Source: Sulfitobacter sp. (GTDB lineage Bacteria; Pseudomonadota; Alphaproteobacteria; Rhodobacterales; Rhodobacteraceae). From it: 45,691 nucleotides of DNA. The notes beneath the pieces were generated by a model, which was not told where the DNA came from, ran no database searches, and saw only the letters and a program-made list of their open reading frames with translations. Positions 7,980 to 17,701 of this stretch are shown piece by piece. Made by a program: the position numbers and the translations under genes. Location of the stretch: NCBI GenBank assembly GCA_013002405.1, contig JABDKA010000221.1:1-45691 (forward strand), written 5' to 3'. Within the stretch, counting starts at the first letter, position 1. Every line of letters starts with the position of its first letter.

Positions 7980-9134
7980 TCAGCTCTTGTAAGGATCGAG
8001 CGAAGCGCGCAGTCCGTCACCGAGAAAGTTGAAGGCCAGAACAACCACGATGATGGGCAGCATCGGAATGGCGGTCCACCAGTAGATCTCGATACTCGCC
8101 AGGTTCTGGGCGTCGTTCAGCATGACGCCCCAGCTTACCGCCGGAGCCCGCAGGCCGAGGCCGAGGAAGCTGAGGGCGGTTTCCCCCAGGATCATCGCGG
8201 GGATCGACAGGGTCGCGCTTGCAATGAGGTGGGACATGAAGTTGGGCAGCAGGTGCCGCCGGATCACCCGGCCCGGTTTCGCACCCATCATCTCTGCCGC
8301 CTTGACGAATTCCTCTTCCCGCAGGGACAGGAATTTCGAGCGGACCGCACGGGCAAGGCCCGGCCAGTCAAGAATGCCGAGGATGATCGAAATGATGAAA
8401 AAGACCGCGACCGGCCCCCAGTTCGACGGCACCGCCGCCGAGAGGGCGAGCCAGAGGGGCAGCTCGGGCAGGGAGCGCAGGATCTCGATCACGCGGTTCA
8501 CAATCCAGTCCGTCTTGCCCCCAAAATAGCCTGCGAGTGCACCGAAGGTGATCCCCAGCAGGAAGGAGACGGTAATGCCGATCAGGCCCACGGTTAACGA
8601 CAGTTGCGCGCCGTAGAGGATGCGGCTGAAGACATCGCGGCCCAACCGATCCGAGCCCCAGAGGAAGACCGTGGCCCCTTCGGGTGCACAGAAGAGATGC
8701 GTGTCCGATGGAATAAGTCCGAACAACCGGTATTCTTCGCCTTTGCAGAAGTACTCAAGCAGAGCGGGGGTGCTTGTATCTGTCGTGTAGGTCCAGCGAA
8801 ACTGCTCCAGATCCGCCTTGGCCGTGATCGGGTAGACGTAGGGCCCGACAAAGGAGCCCTCGTGCCAGAGGTTGATCGACTGGGGGGGGGCATAGAGGTA
8901 GTCCGCGCTGCGTTCGTTCGGTGTGTAGGGCGCGATGAAGCCCGCGATGGGCAGGATCAGGTAGCAGGTCAGCAGGAAGATGCCCGAGATCAGCGCCAGC
9001 TTGTGCCGACTGAACTTGCGCCAGGTCAGCAGCCAGCCCGGCGCATCCATGTCAGAGCGTTCGGGTGCGCTGATGTCGGTCTCGTCCGACCAGGGTTCGG
9101 GATCCACGAAACGGTTGTCGGGCTGAATGCTCAT
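7980..9134 (-). CDS. Oligopeptide-type ABC transporter permease (DppC/YejE-like)
   Basis: 384-residue inner-membrane permease of the BPD_transp_1 (DppC/OppC) family, the second permease of this importer. After a hydrophilic N-terminus (about 40 residues) come a first helix (LALISGIFLLTCYLILPIAGF), a long periplasmic segment of roughly 90 residues, and the conserved GSDRLGRDVFSRILYGAQLSL that opens the transport core. The cytoplasmic EAA loop is EEEFVKAAEMMGAKPGRVIRRHLLPN, where the ATPase docks. The C-terminus ends GDGLRASLDPYKS, typical of the family. The gene overlaps the upstream permease by 4 bp and is last in the operon. The long first periplasmic loop agrees with YejE-type rather than short DppC-type permeases. 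Substrate (peptide-like) is inferred. Confidence 0.92.
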   Translation of the reverse strand: MSIQPDNRFVDPEPWSDETDISAPERSDMDAPGWLLTWRKFSRHKLALISGIFLLTCYLILPIAGFIAPYTPNERSADYLYAPPQSINLWHEGSFVGPYVYPITAKADLEQFRWTYTTDTSTPALLEYFCKGEEYRLFGLIPSDTHLFCAPEGATVFLWGSDRLGRDVFSRILYGAQLSLTVGLIGITVSFLLGITFGALAGYFGGKTDWIVNRVIEILRSLPELPLWLALSAAVPSNWGPVAVFFIISIILGILDWPGLARAVRSKFLSLREEEFVKAAEMMGAKPGRVIRRHLLPNFMSHLIASATLSIPAMILGETALSFLGLGLRAPAVSWGVMLNDAQNLASIEIYWWTAIPMLPIIVVVLAFNFLGDGLRASLDPYKS

Positions 9135-10159
9135 CCGTCACGGCTCCCGTAGCGGATGCGCGGGTCAAGCAGGACCAGCAGGAGATCCGAAACCATGGTG
9201 CCAATGAGGGTGAGCAGGGCCACGAACATCAGGATAAAGGCAGCGAGGAACTGGTCCTGGCTTTTGAGCGCGGTGAGCAGGGAGGGGCCAATCGTCTGCA
9301 GGCCGAGGACAACGGAGACAAGGACCGAGCCGGAGACCATGGCGGGCAGGAGGTTGCCGATATCCGCCACGAAAGGGTTGAAGGCGACGCGCAGCGGATA
9401 CTTTGCCAACATCCGGCTGGGGGCCATGCCCTTGGCCCGGGCGGTTTCCACGTAGGGCTTGCTAAGCTCATCCAGCATGTTGGCGCGCAGCCGCTGCATC
9501 ATCGCCGCCGCCCCTGAGGTGCCAATCACAAAGGTGGGCACGATAAGGTGCAAGAGGATCGATTTGACCTTTTCGAAGGACATCGGCTCCCCTTCCAGGC
9601 TCGGGTCCATCAGGCCGCCGATGGGCAGATCGAAGTACTTGTTGCCGTAGTAGAAAAGGATCAGCGCCAGCAGGAAGTTTGGGGTCGCAAGGCCGAGGTA
9701 GCCGACGAAACCGGCGGTGTAGTCGATCCAGGTCTCTGATTTTGCTGCGGCCAGCACGCCCAGGGGCAGGGCCACGACATAGACAAAGAGGACGGCCGCC
9801 AGGTTCACCAGAACGGTAAGCCAGAGCGCGTCGCCCACAATCTCGCCCACGGGTCGGTCGAATTCAAAAGACCAGCCGAAATCACCCTGCAGCAGTCCGG
9901 CGAAACCGTTGGGGCCGGGCACGAAGCCGACCCAGATCAGGTATTGTTCCCACAGCGGGCGGTCGAGCGCGTATTCCGTGCGCAGGAATTCGGCCTTTGC
10001 TACCCCGGCGGCCTGCCCGGTGGCCCGCAATTCGGCAATCTGGTTGGACAGAAAATCGCCAGGGGGCAGGTTGATGATGATGAAGACCAGGATCGACACC
10101 ACCCAGAGCGTCAGCAGCATCGTAAAGAAACGATAAACTGCATAGCGCAGAAACATCAT
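9131..10159 (-). CDS. Oligopeptide-type ABC transporter permease (DppB/YejB-like)
   Basis: 342-residue first permease of the importer, with the N-terminal helix FFTMLLTLWVVSILVFIIINLPPGDF typical of DppB/OppB. It has a periplasmic loop after it and about five further helices. The EAA loop appears as DELSKPYVETARAKGMAPSRMLAKYPLRVA. The C-terminal LLLVLLDPRIRYGSRDG matches the DPRIRYG ending common in YejB-like permeases. It overlaps the binding-protein gene upstream (ATGA at 10156-10159) and the next permease downstream (9131-9134), so all are translated as a unit. It should form a heterodimeric channel with the product of 7980-9134. Confidence 0.92.
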   Translation of the reverse strand: MMFLRYAVYRFFTMLLTLWVVSILVFIIINLPPGDFLSNQIAELRATGQAAGVAKAEFLRTEYALDRPLWEQYLIWVGFVPGPNGFAGLLQGDFGWSFEFDRPVGEIVGDALWLTVLVNLAAVLFVYVVALPLGVLAAAKSETWIDYTAGFVGYLGLATPNFLLALILFYYGNKYFDLPIGGLMDPSLEGEPMSFEKVKSILLHLIVPTFVIGTSGAAAMMQRLRANMLDELSKPYVETARAKGMAPSRMLAKYPLRVAFNPFVADIGNLLPAMVSGSVLVSVVLGLQTIGPSLLTALKSQDQFLAAFILMFVALLTLIGTMVSDLLLVLLDPRIRYGSRDG

Positions 10160-12066
10160 TGCGACACCTGTTCAAAGGGCGTCTCAAAGTAGAATTCGTC
10201 AACCCGATGGATCCCGAAATGGGCGCCGGGTTCCCAAGCCCAGATCGCCTTTTCTGGCACGTTGCGCAGGTTTTCGTTGATCACGACAGGCTGGGGCGCC
10301 TCAGAGAGGATGCCGATGCCGAACTGGTTGGTCGCGTGAATATCCAGCATCTCATTCCAGATCTTGCGCCGCCTCTCGGTATCGAAGGTGCGGGACCACT
10401 CTTCAGAAAGTTCCAGAAGACGCTTGGCAGGCTCGATATCGGGCGGCTCTCCCGCCTCACCGCCAGTGGCATAGAATTGCCCCCATTTCGGCCAGGCAAA
10501 GAACTCCTGGTTGGTGGGGGCCAGATAATGGGGTGATGTATCGGCGGAGGGCAGTCCATTGTCCCAGCCGTACCAGATCGCGGCCATGCTCAAGCCTGCG
10601 TAGACACGGTTGCGCAGGATCTCCCGGTCCAGAGGACGCATCACCAGCTTGATGCCGATGTCACGCCATGTGTCGGTCACGATGGCCAGGGCGTTCTCCA
10701 CCTCCTGCCTTTCACCGGCGGTTTCGACGACGAATTCCATGGGACGTCCGTCGGGCAGCTTGCGGATGCCCGCGGGGGTCCTTTCAGTCAGGCCCATTTC
10801 GTCCAGCAAGCGGTTGGCGCGGCGCAGGTTCATGTCGGACCAGACCAGCAGGTTTTCCGGATCGTAAAGTGAACTGCTGGAGAGCACGGCCATCCCTCCC
10901 TCGGCCGCCAGTCCGAAATAGAGCGCGCGGTTGATCATGCGCCGGTCGATCCCCATCGACAGGGCCCGGCGGAAGCGCACGTCCCGCATCACCTCGCGCC
11001 AGACAGGGTCCGCGAAGTTGAGGTTGGGATAGATGGCAATCTGGCTGGCCACACCGCTTCTCCAAAGAAGCGTCCGGTAATTGCCGCCGTCGGCCTCCCC
11101 CTTCTTGAGGATCGAGATGTCGGGAAAGTCGAGGCCCCGTGCCTGCAGGTCCACCTCACCCGCGTTGGTCTTGGCGGCGACCAGGCCACCGCCGACGATG
11201 CTCATCTCAACCACGTCGATGTAGGGCAGCTGGACGCCGCGGGCGTCAATGCGGTGGTAGTAGGGATTGCGCACGAAGATCTGCCGCGAAGTCCGGCCGG
11301 AGGCGTTGATCCATGGCTGCAGGGTGGGCAGCGCGGGATTGTCGAATTTGTACATGTTGTCGCGCCGGTTATGCAGCGCGGCCCAGCTTTTCACCCGTGC
11401 CTTGCGCGTTTCCTTTTTCAGCGCTTCGGGATCGGCGAAATCCTCGTGAAATTGCTTGAGGTAATGTGCCGGGCGATAGATGAAGGGTGGGCTGGCCTGG
11501 GCGAGCAGGGGCAGGAAGTTGGCGTTAGGCGCAGGCCATTCAAACACGACCGTGTGCAGATCGGGAAACGTCACCTTGGCCAGATTGCCGTCCACATACA
11601 TGAACTCGGGCGGGCCGCCTGGGGTGATCAGTTGATTATTGACGACGTTTTCCCACCAGTAGCGGAAATCCTCGGATGTGAAGGGCGCACCGTCAGACCA
11701 GCGGTGCCCGCGGCGCAGGTGCAGGGTATAGCGACGGTCGTCTTCCACCTCCACATCACGCAGAATGTCAGGATAAAGCGTGTAATCAGGCGCGTAACCG
11801 ACCAGGCGGGCGTAGCCGTAAACCACCATCTGGCGCACGTCCTTGGTGCGGGACACCATCGTTCGCAGGGTGCCGCCTTGCTTGCCGAATGTCCTGCCCT
11901 TTGCCTCCAGATTGACGACCAGCGGTTCTTCGGGGATCCGTTCGGCCACCGGGGGCAGGTTCCCATCCCGAACCTCGGCCGCCCAGAAGGAGGATTCCTT
12001 CAGGTCGACCTGCGCAAAGAGCGGCGTGGCGATCAGGATCAGCAGGGAGGTGAGGATCTTAAGCAT
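10156..12066 (-). CDS. Periplasmic peptide-type solute-binding protein (YejA-like)
   Basis: 636-residue extracellular solute-binding protein, family 5 (SBP_bac_5), at the large end of the family as YejA is. Start at 12066 gives [19 protein letters not shown], a clean Sec signal peptide with cleavage after LFA; the frame is open to 12177, but that would put 37 hydrophilic residues before the signal. Visible family marks are GGTLRTMV near the mature N-terminus, LHLRRGHRWSDGAPFTSEDF (the SBP_bac_5 signature area) and RFRRALSMGIDRRMINRALY. The gene lies between the ATPase and permease genes rather than first, and overlaps both. It probably delivers peptides or peptide-like compounds to the permease pair; the ligand is unknown. 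Confidence 0.92.
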   Translation of the reverse strand: MLKILTSLLILIATPLFAQVDLKESSFWAAEVRDGNLPPVAERIPEEPLVVNLEAKGRTFGKQGGTLRTMVSRTKDVRQMVVYGYARLVGYAPDYTLYPDILRDVEVEDDRRYTLHLRRGHRWSDGAPFTSEDFRYWWENVVNNQLITPGGPPEFMYVDGNLAKVTFPDLHTVVFEWPAPNANFLPLLAQASPPFIYRPAHYLKQFHEDFADPEALKKETRKARVKSWAALHNRRDNMYKFDNPALPTLQPWINASGRTSRQIFVRNPYYHRIDARGVQLPYIDVVEMSIVGGGLVAAKTNAGEVDLQARGLDFPDISILKKGEADGGNYRTLLWRSGVASQIAIYPNLNFADPVWREVMRDVRFRRALSMGIDRRMINRALYFGLAAEGGMAVLSSSSLYDPENLLVWSDMNLRRANRLLDEMGLTERTPAGIRKLPDGRPMEFVVETAGERQEVENALAIVTDTWRDIGIKLVMRPLDREILRNRVYAGLSMAAIWYGWDNGLPSADTSPHYLAPTNQEFFAWPKWGQFYATGGEAGEPPDIEPAKRLLELSEEWSRTFDTERRRKIWNEMLDIHATNQFGIGILSEAPQPVVINENLRNVPEKAIWAWEPGAHFGIHRVDEFYFETPFEQVSQ

Positions 12067-13828
12067 GACAACGCACCATATGCCCGGGTTCGAGTTCACG
12101 CAATGCAGGGGCCTCTCCACCGTTAAAGCGGAACATCTCGGGCCAGGTGGTCGGCGCACCGGCACCCTTCGAGACAAGCTCGAGGTCGATGGGCCGGGAG
12201 ATGTCAGGCTCCGGCTGGGCCGCGATGAGGGCCTTGGTGTAGGGATGCTGCGGATTGTAGAACAGCGTGTCCGGCGGTGCCTGTTCCACGATCACACCCG
12301 CGCGCATCACCGCCACTTCATCCGCGATCCGGGCCACCACGGCCAGGTCATGACTGATGAACAGATAGCTTAGTCCGGCCCGCTCGCGGATGTCTTCCAG
12401 GAGCGTCAGGATCTGGTCCTGCACAGAAACATCGAGCGCCGAGGTCGGCTCGTCACAGATCAGCAGCTTGGGATCCAGCGTCAGGGCCCGCGCGATCGAT
12501 AGCCGCTGACGCTGACCGCCGGAAAAGGCGTGCGGATATCGGCGCAGCATGTCGGGATCAAGGCCCACCCAGCGCAGCATTTCAGCCGCCTTGTCGCGCC
12601 GCTCTGCCTTGCTGCCGATCTGATGGATCTCCATTGGTTCGGTCATCGCGCTGATCACCCGCATCCGGGGGCTGAGCGACGAATAGGGATCCTGAAAGAC
12701 CATCTGCGCCTCGCGCTGGAATTTCCTGCGCTGGCCGGGTGTCATGTTGTGGACGCGGACCGGAGGCACGTCGGGTTCAGATCGGAAGAGAACTTCGCCC
12801 CCCGGATCGGGCTTTTCGGATCCCAATGCCACGCGGGCACAGGTCGTCTTGCCAGAGCCGCTTTCGCCCACAACGGCGAGCGTCTTGCCGCGCTGCAACT
12901 TGAGGTTGACGTCACGACAGGCAATCACCTCAACCGGTTTGCGCCAGCCGCCTGCACGCATGGTAAAGGTCTTGGTGACGTTGGTGAGGTCAAGTATCAG
13001 ATCGTCGTGTGGCAGGGCTCTGGCGGGTTTTGCCACCTCGGGGATCAGGGGGGCCGCGGCAAAAAGTTTGGCCGTATAGCCGTGGGCCGGCGCGCTCAGC
13101 ACGTCGGCGGCGCGCCCGGCCTCCATCACCCGTCCCTTGTTCATTACGACCACATGTTCGGCCATGTTGGCCACCACGCCAAGGTCGTGGGTTACCAGGA
13201 TCACCGCCATCCCGGTTTCCTTTTGCAGCCGGTTGATCAGCCCCAGCACCTGCGCCTGTGTGGTCACATCAAGTGCGGTGGTCGGTTCATCCGCGATCAG
13301 AAGTTCCGGCTTGGCCACCATTGCCATGGCGATCATCGCCCGCTGGCGCATCCCGCCCGACATCTCGAAAGGATAGCTGCGCCAGCTCCGTTCTGGATCA
13401 ACAAAACCAACCTTTTCAAATTGTTCCAGCACCAGGCGCTTGGCCTCCGACCTTCCCATGTTACGGTGCAGATGAAGCACCTCTGACACCTGATCGCCCA
13501 GCCGATGCAGGGGCGAGAGGGAGCGCATCGGTTCCTGGAAGATCATCGAGATCCGGTCGCCGCGAATGCCCCGCAGGCGCTTCTCGGAGGCCTCGATCAG
13601 GTTGATCGGGCCCTTCTCACCGAAGAAGGTCACCGATCCGTTGCGGACCTGGGCGGCCTCTGGAAGGATGCGAAGCACGCTGCGGCAGGTCAGTGTCTTG
13701 CCGGAACCGCTTTCTCCGACAAGGGCCATTGTCTGGCCCTGCTCGACGGAAAAACTTACGTCGTGCACAACGGGGTCCGCCTTGCCGAAGCCGATCGTCA
13801 GCGCTTCTACTTCCAGCAAAGTGGTCAT
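12059..13828 (-). CDS. Fused double-ATPase of peptide ABC transporter (YejF-like)
   Basis: 589 residues with two complete ABC nucleotide-binding domains in one chain. NBD1 has Walker A GESGSGKT at about 38-45, signature MSGGMRQR and Walker [17 protein letters not shown]2 has Walker [11 protein letters not shown] near 315-325, signature FSGGQRQR and Walker [14 protein letters not shown]. Each NBD is followed by an oligopeptide-transporter C-terminal segment (for example [17 protein letters not shown]) that marks the Dpp/Opp/Yej group. It is first in the minus-strand operon, with AGGA a few bases before its ATG, and its 3' end overlaps the binding-protein start by 8 bp. It energises the two permeases encoded downstream. 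The promoter should lie in 13829-13986. Confidence 0.94.
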   Translation of the reverse strand: MTTLLEVEALTIGFGKADPVVHDVSFSVEQGQTMALVGESGSGKTLTCRSVLRILPEAAQVRNGSVTFFGEKGPINLIEASEKRLRGIRGDRISMIFQEPMRSLSPLHRLGDQVSEVLHLHRNMGRSEAKRLVLEQFEKVGFVDPERSWRSYPFEMSGGMRQRAMIAMAMVAKPELLIADEPTTALDVTTQAQVLGLINRLQKETGMAVILVTHDLGVVANMAEHVVVMNKGRVMEAGRAADVLSAPAHGYTAKLFAAAPLIPEVAKPARALPHDDLILDLTNVTKTFTMRAGGWRKPVEVIACRDVNLKLQRGKTLAVVGESGSGKTTCARVALGSEKPDPGGEVLFRSEPDVPPVRVHNMTPGQRRKFQREAQMVFQDPYSSLSPRMRVISAMTEPMEIHQIGSKAERRDKAAEMLRWVGLDPDMLRRYPHAFSGGQRQRLSIARALTLDPKLLICDEPTSALDVSVQDQILTLLEDIRERAGLSYLFISHDLAVVARIADEVAVMRAGVIVEQAPPDTLFYNPQHPYTKALIAAQPEPDISRPIDLELVSKGAGAPTTWPEMFRFNGGEAPALRELEPGHMVRCHA

Positions 13829-13986
13829 TCACGTCCTGGCTTGGTTTCGGATCCCTGTGGATTCGCAGTGAAGCCGATTTGCCGGGCAGCGTCTAGGTCC
13901 GGCTATGGTGTGTGACCCGGCAATAGGGCAAGATATCCACTGCAATCGCCTCGCGCATCGGACGCGCAGCCCTCAAGGAGACTTTA
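13829..13986. promoter_or_regulatory. Divergent intergenic region with presumed promoters
   Basis: 158-bp gap between the minus-strand peptide ABC operon and the plus-strand methyltransferase, so it should carry promoters for both. A good ribosome-binding site, AAGGAG at 13975-13980, serves the methyltransferase. I could not identify convincing -35/-10 pairs or an operator palindrome by eye. Confidence 0.45.
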
Positions 13987-14469
13987 ATGAGCCGACTGGA
14001 CGCATTCATCAATCGCATGACATCGCAGCGCGCCTGCCTGAATCATGCCGCGGAAAAGACAGCCCACCTAGGTGGCCCTGCCCTGGAATTGGGTCTGGGG
14101 AACGGGCGCACCTACCATCATATGGTTGAGATCATGCCCGGCAGGGAGATCTACGTATTCGAGCGTGCCATCGCCTCCCATCCTGACAGCACCCCGCCGG
14201 ATGAAATGCTGATCATGGGCGACGTTTTTGAAACCCTTCCTCAGGCGCTTGAGCGCTTTGGCCCCACCGCGTCGCTGATCCACGCCGATCTGGGTGGTCA
14301 TAGCCCAAAAAAGAACGACGAGTTCGCGCGCGCCATTTCCCCGCTTGTCGAACCCTTGCTGGCCAAAGGCGGCCTGATGGTTGCGAGCGACAGAATGTAC
14401 TTCGACTCACTCCAAGAGCAGGAATTGCCCGAGGGTGCCGTGCCGAAGAGCTGTTTTATCTACGGCTGA
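13987..14469 (+). CDS. Small class I SAM-dependent methyltransferase
   Basis: 160-residue protein resembling the short Methyltransf_17-type SAM-dependent methyltransferases. Motif I is visible as ALELGLGNGRTYHHM (a GxGxGR version of the SAM-binding loop). It is followed by an acidic strand end IYVFERAI where the ribose-binding acidic residue is expected, and by SLIHADLGGH and a late strand LLAKGGLMVASDRMYF. AAGGAG sits 7 bp before the ATG. No membrane segment or signal is seen. It is monocistronic by spacing, with 339 bp before the next confirmed gene. Substrate unknown. Confidence 0.85.
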   Translation: MSRLDAFINRMTSQRACLNHAAEKTAHLGGPALELGLGNGRTYHHMVEIMPGREIYVFERAIASHPDSTPPDEMLIMGDVFETLPQALERFGPTASLIHADLGGHSPKKNDEFARAISPLVEPLLAKGGLMVASDRMYFDSLQEQELPEGAVPKSCFIYG

Positions 14470-14808
14470 GTTCCTTCTTTCTGAGCGTCTTGGCACTTGA
14501 TTCAGTCAGGCCCAGAAATCCACTTGCCTCTTGCGCGGGCTGTCCCTAGCGTGCCCTAAGATCGGTGAAACATTATTTCGCTGAGTAAAACAGATCGGGG
14601 TGGGCGATGAACTTGAAAGAACTCTTTTCATTGGCTGTGGCTGCGGCCCGCCATCGGCAGGAGATTTCAGCCTGACCGACGCACAGCCAAAATACGGTGT
14701 TCCGATCCCCCGCTTCGCAGCAATCTCGCTTCTGTTGGGGATTCTACCTGAGGCAGGCGGTATCAGGGCCGCGGCTGCATTCTTGTCCCTCAATCCGGTG
14801 GTGGCGCG
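14470..14808 (+). other. 339-bp intergenic stretch upstream of the IclR gene
   Basis: Longest stretch without a confirmed gene. It presumably contains the promoter of the IclR regulator and perhaps its autoregulatory site. I saw no strong hairpin, tRNA or repeat. A 70-codon frame (14600-14812, listed separately) occupies its right half. A 22-codon ATG frame beginning at 14607 in another phase encodes MNLKELFSLAVAAARHRQ and stops within the region, so overlapping small frames exist but none is convincing. Confidence 0.5.
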
Positions 14809-14812
14809 ATGA
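14600..14812 (+). CDS. Possible 70-aa leader ORF overlapping iclR start (doubtful)
   Basis: GTG-initiated frame encoding about 70 residues (MGDELERTLFIGCGCGPPSAG and onward) whose TGA overlaps the ATG of the IclR gene as ATGA. The IclR gene has no good Shine-Dalgarno of its own, so translational coupling to such a leader is conceivable. Against it: the codon use is less GC-biased at third positions than in neighbours, no recognisable domain is present, and the upstream RBS is weak. It may be a chance frame or the remnant of an older gene. Confidence 0.2.
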   Translation: MGDELERTLFIGCGCGPPSAGDFSLTDAQPKYGVPIPRFAAISLLLGILPEAGGIRAAAAFLSLNPVVAR

Positions 14813-15585
14813 CAGGCCAGACAACCGACCGCAAATTTGCGAACACGCTGGCACGCGGCCTCGGTGTTCTGCGTGCTTTTCGCGCCAGCGATAATGGCCT
14901 GACCCACGCCGAAATCGCGGAGCGGACGGGTTTGCCCAAACCCACAATCAGTCGCCTTACCTACACACTATGTGAGCTGGGCTATCTCAGCCACGCGGGG
15001 CGAAACGAACGCTTCCGCCTTGGTCCTGCCGCTGTGGCACTTGGATCGGTTGCTTCCCTCTCGATCAGTTTCGTGGACCTCGCGTCGGATACGATGCAAC
15101 GGTTGGCGGATGAGACGGGCACACTGGCCCTGATCGCCGTGCGAGACGGGGAGAGGATGCTTCTGGCAAAGACCTGGCGGCCCGAGGGGGTCGCCACGAT
15201 CTGGCTGGAGCCCGGGCAGCGCATTCCGATGCTCGGTTCTTCCTCAGGCATGGCGGTCCTGGCGACCATGGGGGACGAGAAGTTCCAGAGCCTTGAGAAT
15301 GCCGACCAGGTGGCGCTATTCCGGCAGGAAGGCTACGACCAGCTTATCGGGCAGGGCTTTGTCATTGCCCCGGAACCAACCCGCTATGCGCGGACTGTGA
15401 ATGCCGTCAGTGTTCCCTATTATGCCGATGAATTCAGCGAATCCGTGGCCTTTACCTGCGGGGCCCTGCCGCGCGACTTGACTGACGAACGCATGTTGAC
15501 CGAAGTGGGGCCTGCGCTCCGAGATGCGGTCCGCGCGCTGGAACGGCGGACGGGACATCCCGCCGCCATGACCCGGCGCGGCTGA
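14809..15585 (+). CDS. IclR-family transcriptional regulator
   Basis: 258-residue IclR-type regulator. The N-terminal winged helix-turn-helix is visible at about residues 10-75 (LARGLGVLRAFRASDNGLTH, then AEIAERTGLPKPTISRLTYT and LCELGYL). The C-terminal effector domain spans about 80-250, with VDLASDTMQRLADETGTLALIAVRDG and the PMLGSSSGMAVLA segment typical of the family. It lies 19 bp before the beta-oxidation operon on the same strand and most likely controls it, sensing an acid or acyl-CoA intermediate; IclR proteins commonly regulate aromatic-acid, dicarboxylate and acetate pathways. No operator palindrome was identified. Whether it represses or activates cannot be told. Confidence 0.93.
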   Translation: MTGQTTDRKFANTLARGLGVLRAFRASDNGLTHAEIAERTGLPKPTISRLTYTLCELGYLSHAGRNERFRLGPAAVALGSVASLSISFVDLASDTMQRLADETGTLALIAVRDGERMLLAKTWRPEGVATIWLEPGQRIPMLGSSSGMAVLATMGDEKFQSLENADQVALFRQEGYDQLIGQGFVIAPEPTRYARTVNAVSVPYYADEFSESVAFTCGALPRDLTDERMLTEVGPALRDAVRALERRTGHPAAMTRRG

Positions 15586-15604
15586 GAATGAAGGAGACCG
15601 AAGA

Positions 15605-17701
15605 ATGAGTGACAAGGTAGCATACGAACGCAAGGGTGATGTGGCCGTCGTGCGCATCCAGAACCCACCGGTGAACGCCCTGAGCCAGGCCGTACGCCAG
15701 GGCCTCTGGGATGCGATGGACCGGGCGGAGGCGGACGAAGGCGTGCGTGCGGTTGTCATTGTCGGGGAAGGCCGCGCCTTCATTGCGGGCGCTGACATCA
15801 CCGAATTCGGCAAACCCCCGATGGAGCCGCACCTGCCCGTCCTCTGCAACCGGATCGAGGCCTCCCCGCTCTTGGTGGTGGCCTCCATGCACGGCGTCTC
15901 TCTGGGCGGGGGGTTGGAGGTGGCGCTATCGGCCCACTACCGCATCGCCCAGCCATCCTCGCGCGTTGGTCTGCCTGAGGTGCACCTGGGTCTTATCCCC
16001 GGTGCGGGCGGCACCCAGCGGGTGCCACGCCTGACGGGGGCTGACAAGGCCATCGAAATGATTACCTCCGGTCGCCATCTGAAGGCACCTGAGGCGGCCG
16101 AGATGGGCCTCATCGACCGGGTGGAAGAAGGCGATCCGGAAGCGGTCGGCCTTGCCTATGCGCAGGAACTGCTGGAGAGCGGCGCGGAACGCCGTCCGGT
16201 ATCTGAATTGCCCCCCGCCGATCCCATCGACTGGGACGCCACCTATGAGGCGGTCCTGAAAAAGGGCCGCGGCCAGATCAGCCCCGCCATGGCCGTTCGC
16301 GCCGTTCAGGCAGCGACGGAGCTTCCCTTTGACAAGGGTCTTGAAAGAGAGCGTGACATCTTCCTCGACCTGATGAAGACGGACCAGCGTCAAGGCATGA
16401 TCCACGCCTTCTTCTCCGAACGTGCGGTCAGCAACCTGCCGGAACTGAAGGGCGTCGAGCCCCGCGCGCTGCAGTCCATCGGCGTGATCGGCGGCGGGAC
16501 CATGGGGGCGGGCATCGCCACCGCCTGCCTGTTGGCCGGGATGGAGGTTGTGCTGATTGAGATGAGCGATGGGGCTGCTGCTGCAGCGAAGGAGCGGATC
16601 GCCGGAAATCTGGCCGGTGCGCTGAAGCGCGGCAAGATCAGTCAGGAAAAGCACGACGCGCTCCTCAACGTCGCTCTCGAGGTCTCCCAGAACTACGACA
16701 GCCTCAAGGATGTCGATCTGGTCATCGAAGCCGTTTTCGAAGACATGGCCGTGAAAAAGGAGGTCTTCGGCAAGCTCGACGCCGTCTGCAAGGAGGGCTG
16801 CGTTCTGGCCTCCAATACCTCATACCTTGACGTTGATGAAATCGCGGCGAGCACGAAGCGGCCCGAGGACGTCATTGGGCTTCACTTCTTCTCTCCGGCC
16901 CACGTCATGAAGCTGCTGGAAGTGGTTGTGGCCGACAAGACCGCCATCGACGTGACCGCCACCGGCTTTGCCTTGGGCAAGGCGCTGGGCAAGATTTGCG
17001 TGCGCGCGGGCGTTTGCGACGGCTTCATTGGCAACCGCATCCTCGCCGTCTACCGAGACGCAGCAGGGCACATGGTGCTGGATGGGGCCTCGCCCTTCCA
17101 GATCGACAAGGCGCTGGTGAGTTTCGGCTTTGCCATGGGACCTTTCGCGGTTTCCGATCTGGCGGGCCTCGACATCGGCTGGGCCACGCGCAAGCGCAAG
17201 GCCCCGCACCGCCATCCTGATGAGCGCATACCGACCTACATCGACCGGCTCTGCGAGCAGGGGCACTTTGGCCAGAAGACTGGCGAAGGCTATTACATCT
17301 ACGAGAAGGGCAAGCGCGGTGGCACGCCCAACCCCAAGATCATGGAACTGGTGAAGGCAGAGCAGGAAGAGCTTGGAATTACGCCACGTGATTTCTCGGA
17401 CGAAGAGATTGTGCGCCGTTACATGTGTGCCATGGTGAACGAGGCGGCGAAGGTGCTGGGTGAGGGCATCGCCAAGCGCCCGCTCGACGTCGATATGGTG
17501 CTGCTTTTCGGCTATGGTTTCCCGCGCTACTGGGGCGGTCCGATGAAATGGGCCGATATTCAGGGTCTGGAAAAGGTGCTGGCTGACATCGAAAGTTACG
17601 CCACTGAGGATGCCTGGTTCTGGCAACCAGCACCGCTTTTGAAAGAACTCGTCGCTGAAGGACGCACCTTCGACGATCTGAACAAGGAGTACGCGAAATG
17701 A
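15605..17701 (+). CDS. Fused enoyl-CoA hydratase / 3-hydroxyacyl-CoA dehydrogenase (FadJ/PimF-like)
   Basis: 698-residue bifunctional beta-oxidation enzyme: trans-2-enoyl-CoA hydration, then NAD-dependent oxidation to 3-ketoacyl-CoA. The N-terminal crotonase domain (about 1-190) has [10 protein letters not shown] for the oxyanion hole and both catalytic glutamates, E105 (GGGLE) and E125 (GLPEVHLG), spaced 20 residues apart as in E. coli FadB (119 and 139). The dehydrogenase part starts at about 292 with [13 protein letters not shown], and the catalytic His is H427 in [17 protein letters not shown]. 3HCDH C-terminal domains follow to about 690. AAGGAG precedes the ATG. It is first of seven tightly spaced genes; its stop overlaps the thiolase start. 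The thiolase partner and layout match PimF of dicarboxylate degradation as well as FadJ-type enzymes. Confidence 0.93.
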   Translation: MSDKVAYERKGDVAVVRIQNPPVNALSQAVRQGLWDAMDRAEADEGVRAVVIVGEGRAFIAGADITEFGKPPMEPHLPVLCNRIEASPLLVVASMHGVSLGGGLEVALSAHYRIAQPSSRVGLPEVHLGLIPGAGGTQRVPRLTGADKAIEMITSGRHLKAPEAAEMGLIDRVEEGDPEAVGLAYAQELLESGAERRPVSELPPADPIDWDATYEAVLKKGRGQISPAMAVRAVQAATELPFDKGLERERDIFLDLMKTDQRQGMIHAFFSERAVSNLPELKGVEPRALQSIGVIGGGTMGAGIATACLLAGMEVVLIEMSDGAAAAAKERIAGNLAGALKRGKISQEKHDALLNVALEVSQNYDSLKDVDLVIEAVFEDMAVKKEVFGKLDAVCKEGCVLASNTSYLDVDEIAASTKRPEDVIGLHFFSPAHVMKLLEVVVADKTAIDVTATGFALGKALGKICVRAGVCDGFIGNRILAVYRDAAGHMVLDGASPFQIDKALVSFGFAMGPFAVSDLAGLDIGWATRKRKAPHRHPDERIPTYIDRLCEQGHFGQKTGEGYYIYEKGKRGGTPNPKIMELVKAEQEELGITPRDFSDEEIVRRYMCAMVNEAAKVLGEGIAKRPLDVDMVLLFGYGFPRYWGGPMKWADIQGLEKVLADIESYATEDAWFWQPAPLLKELVAEGRTFDDLNKEYAK

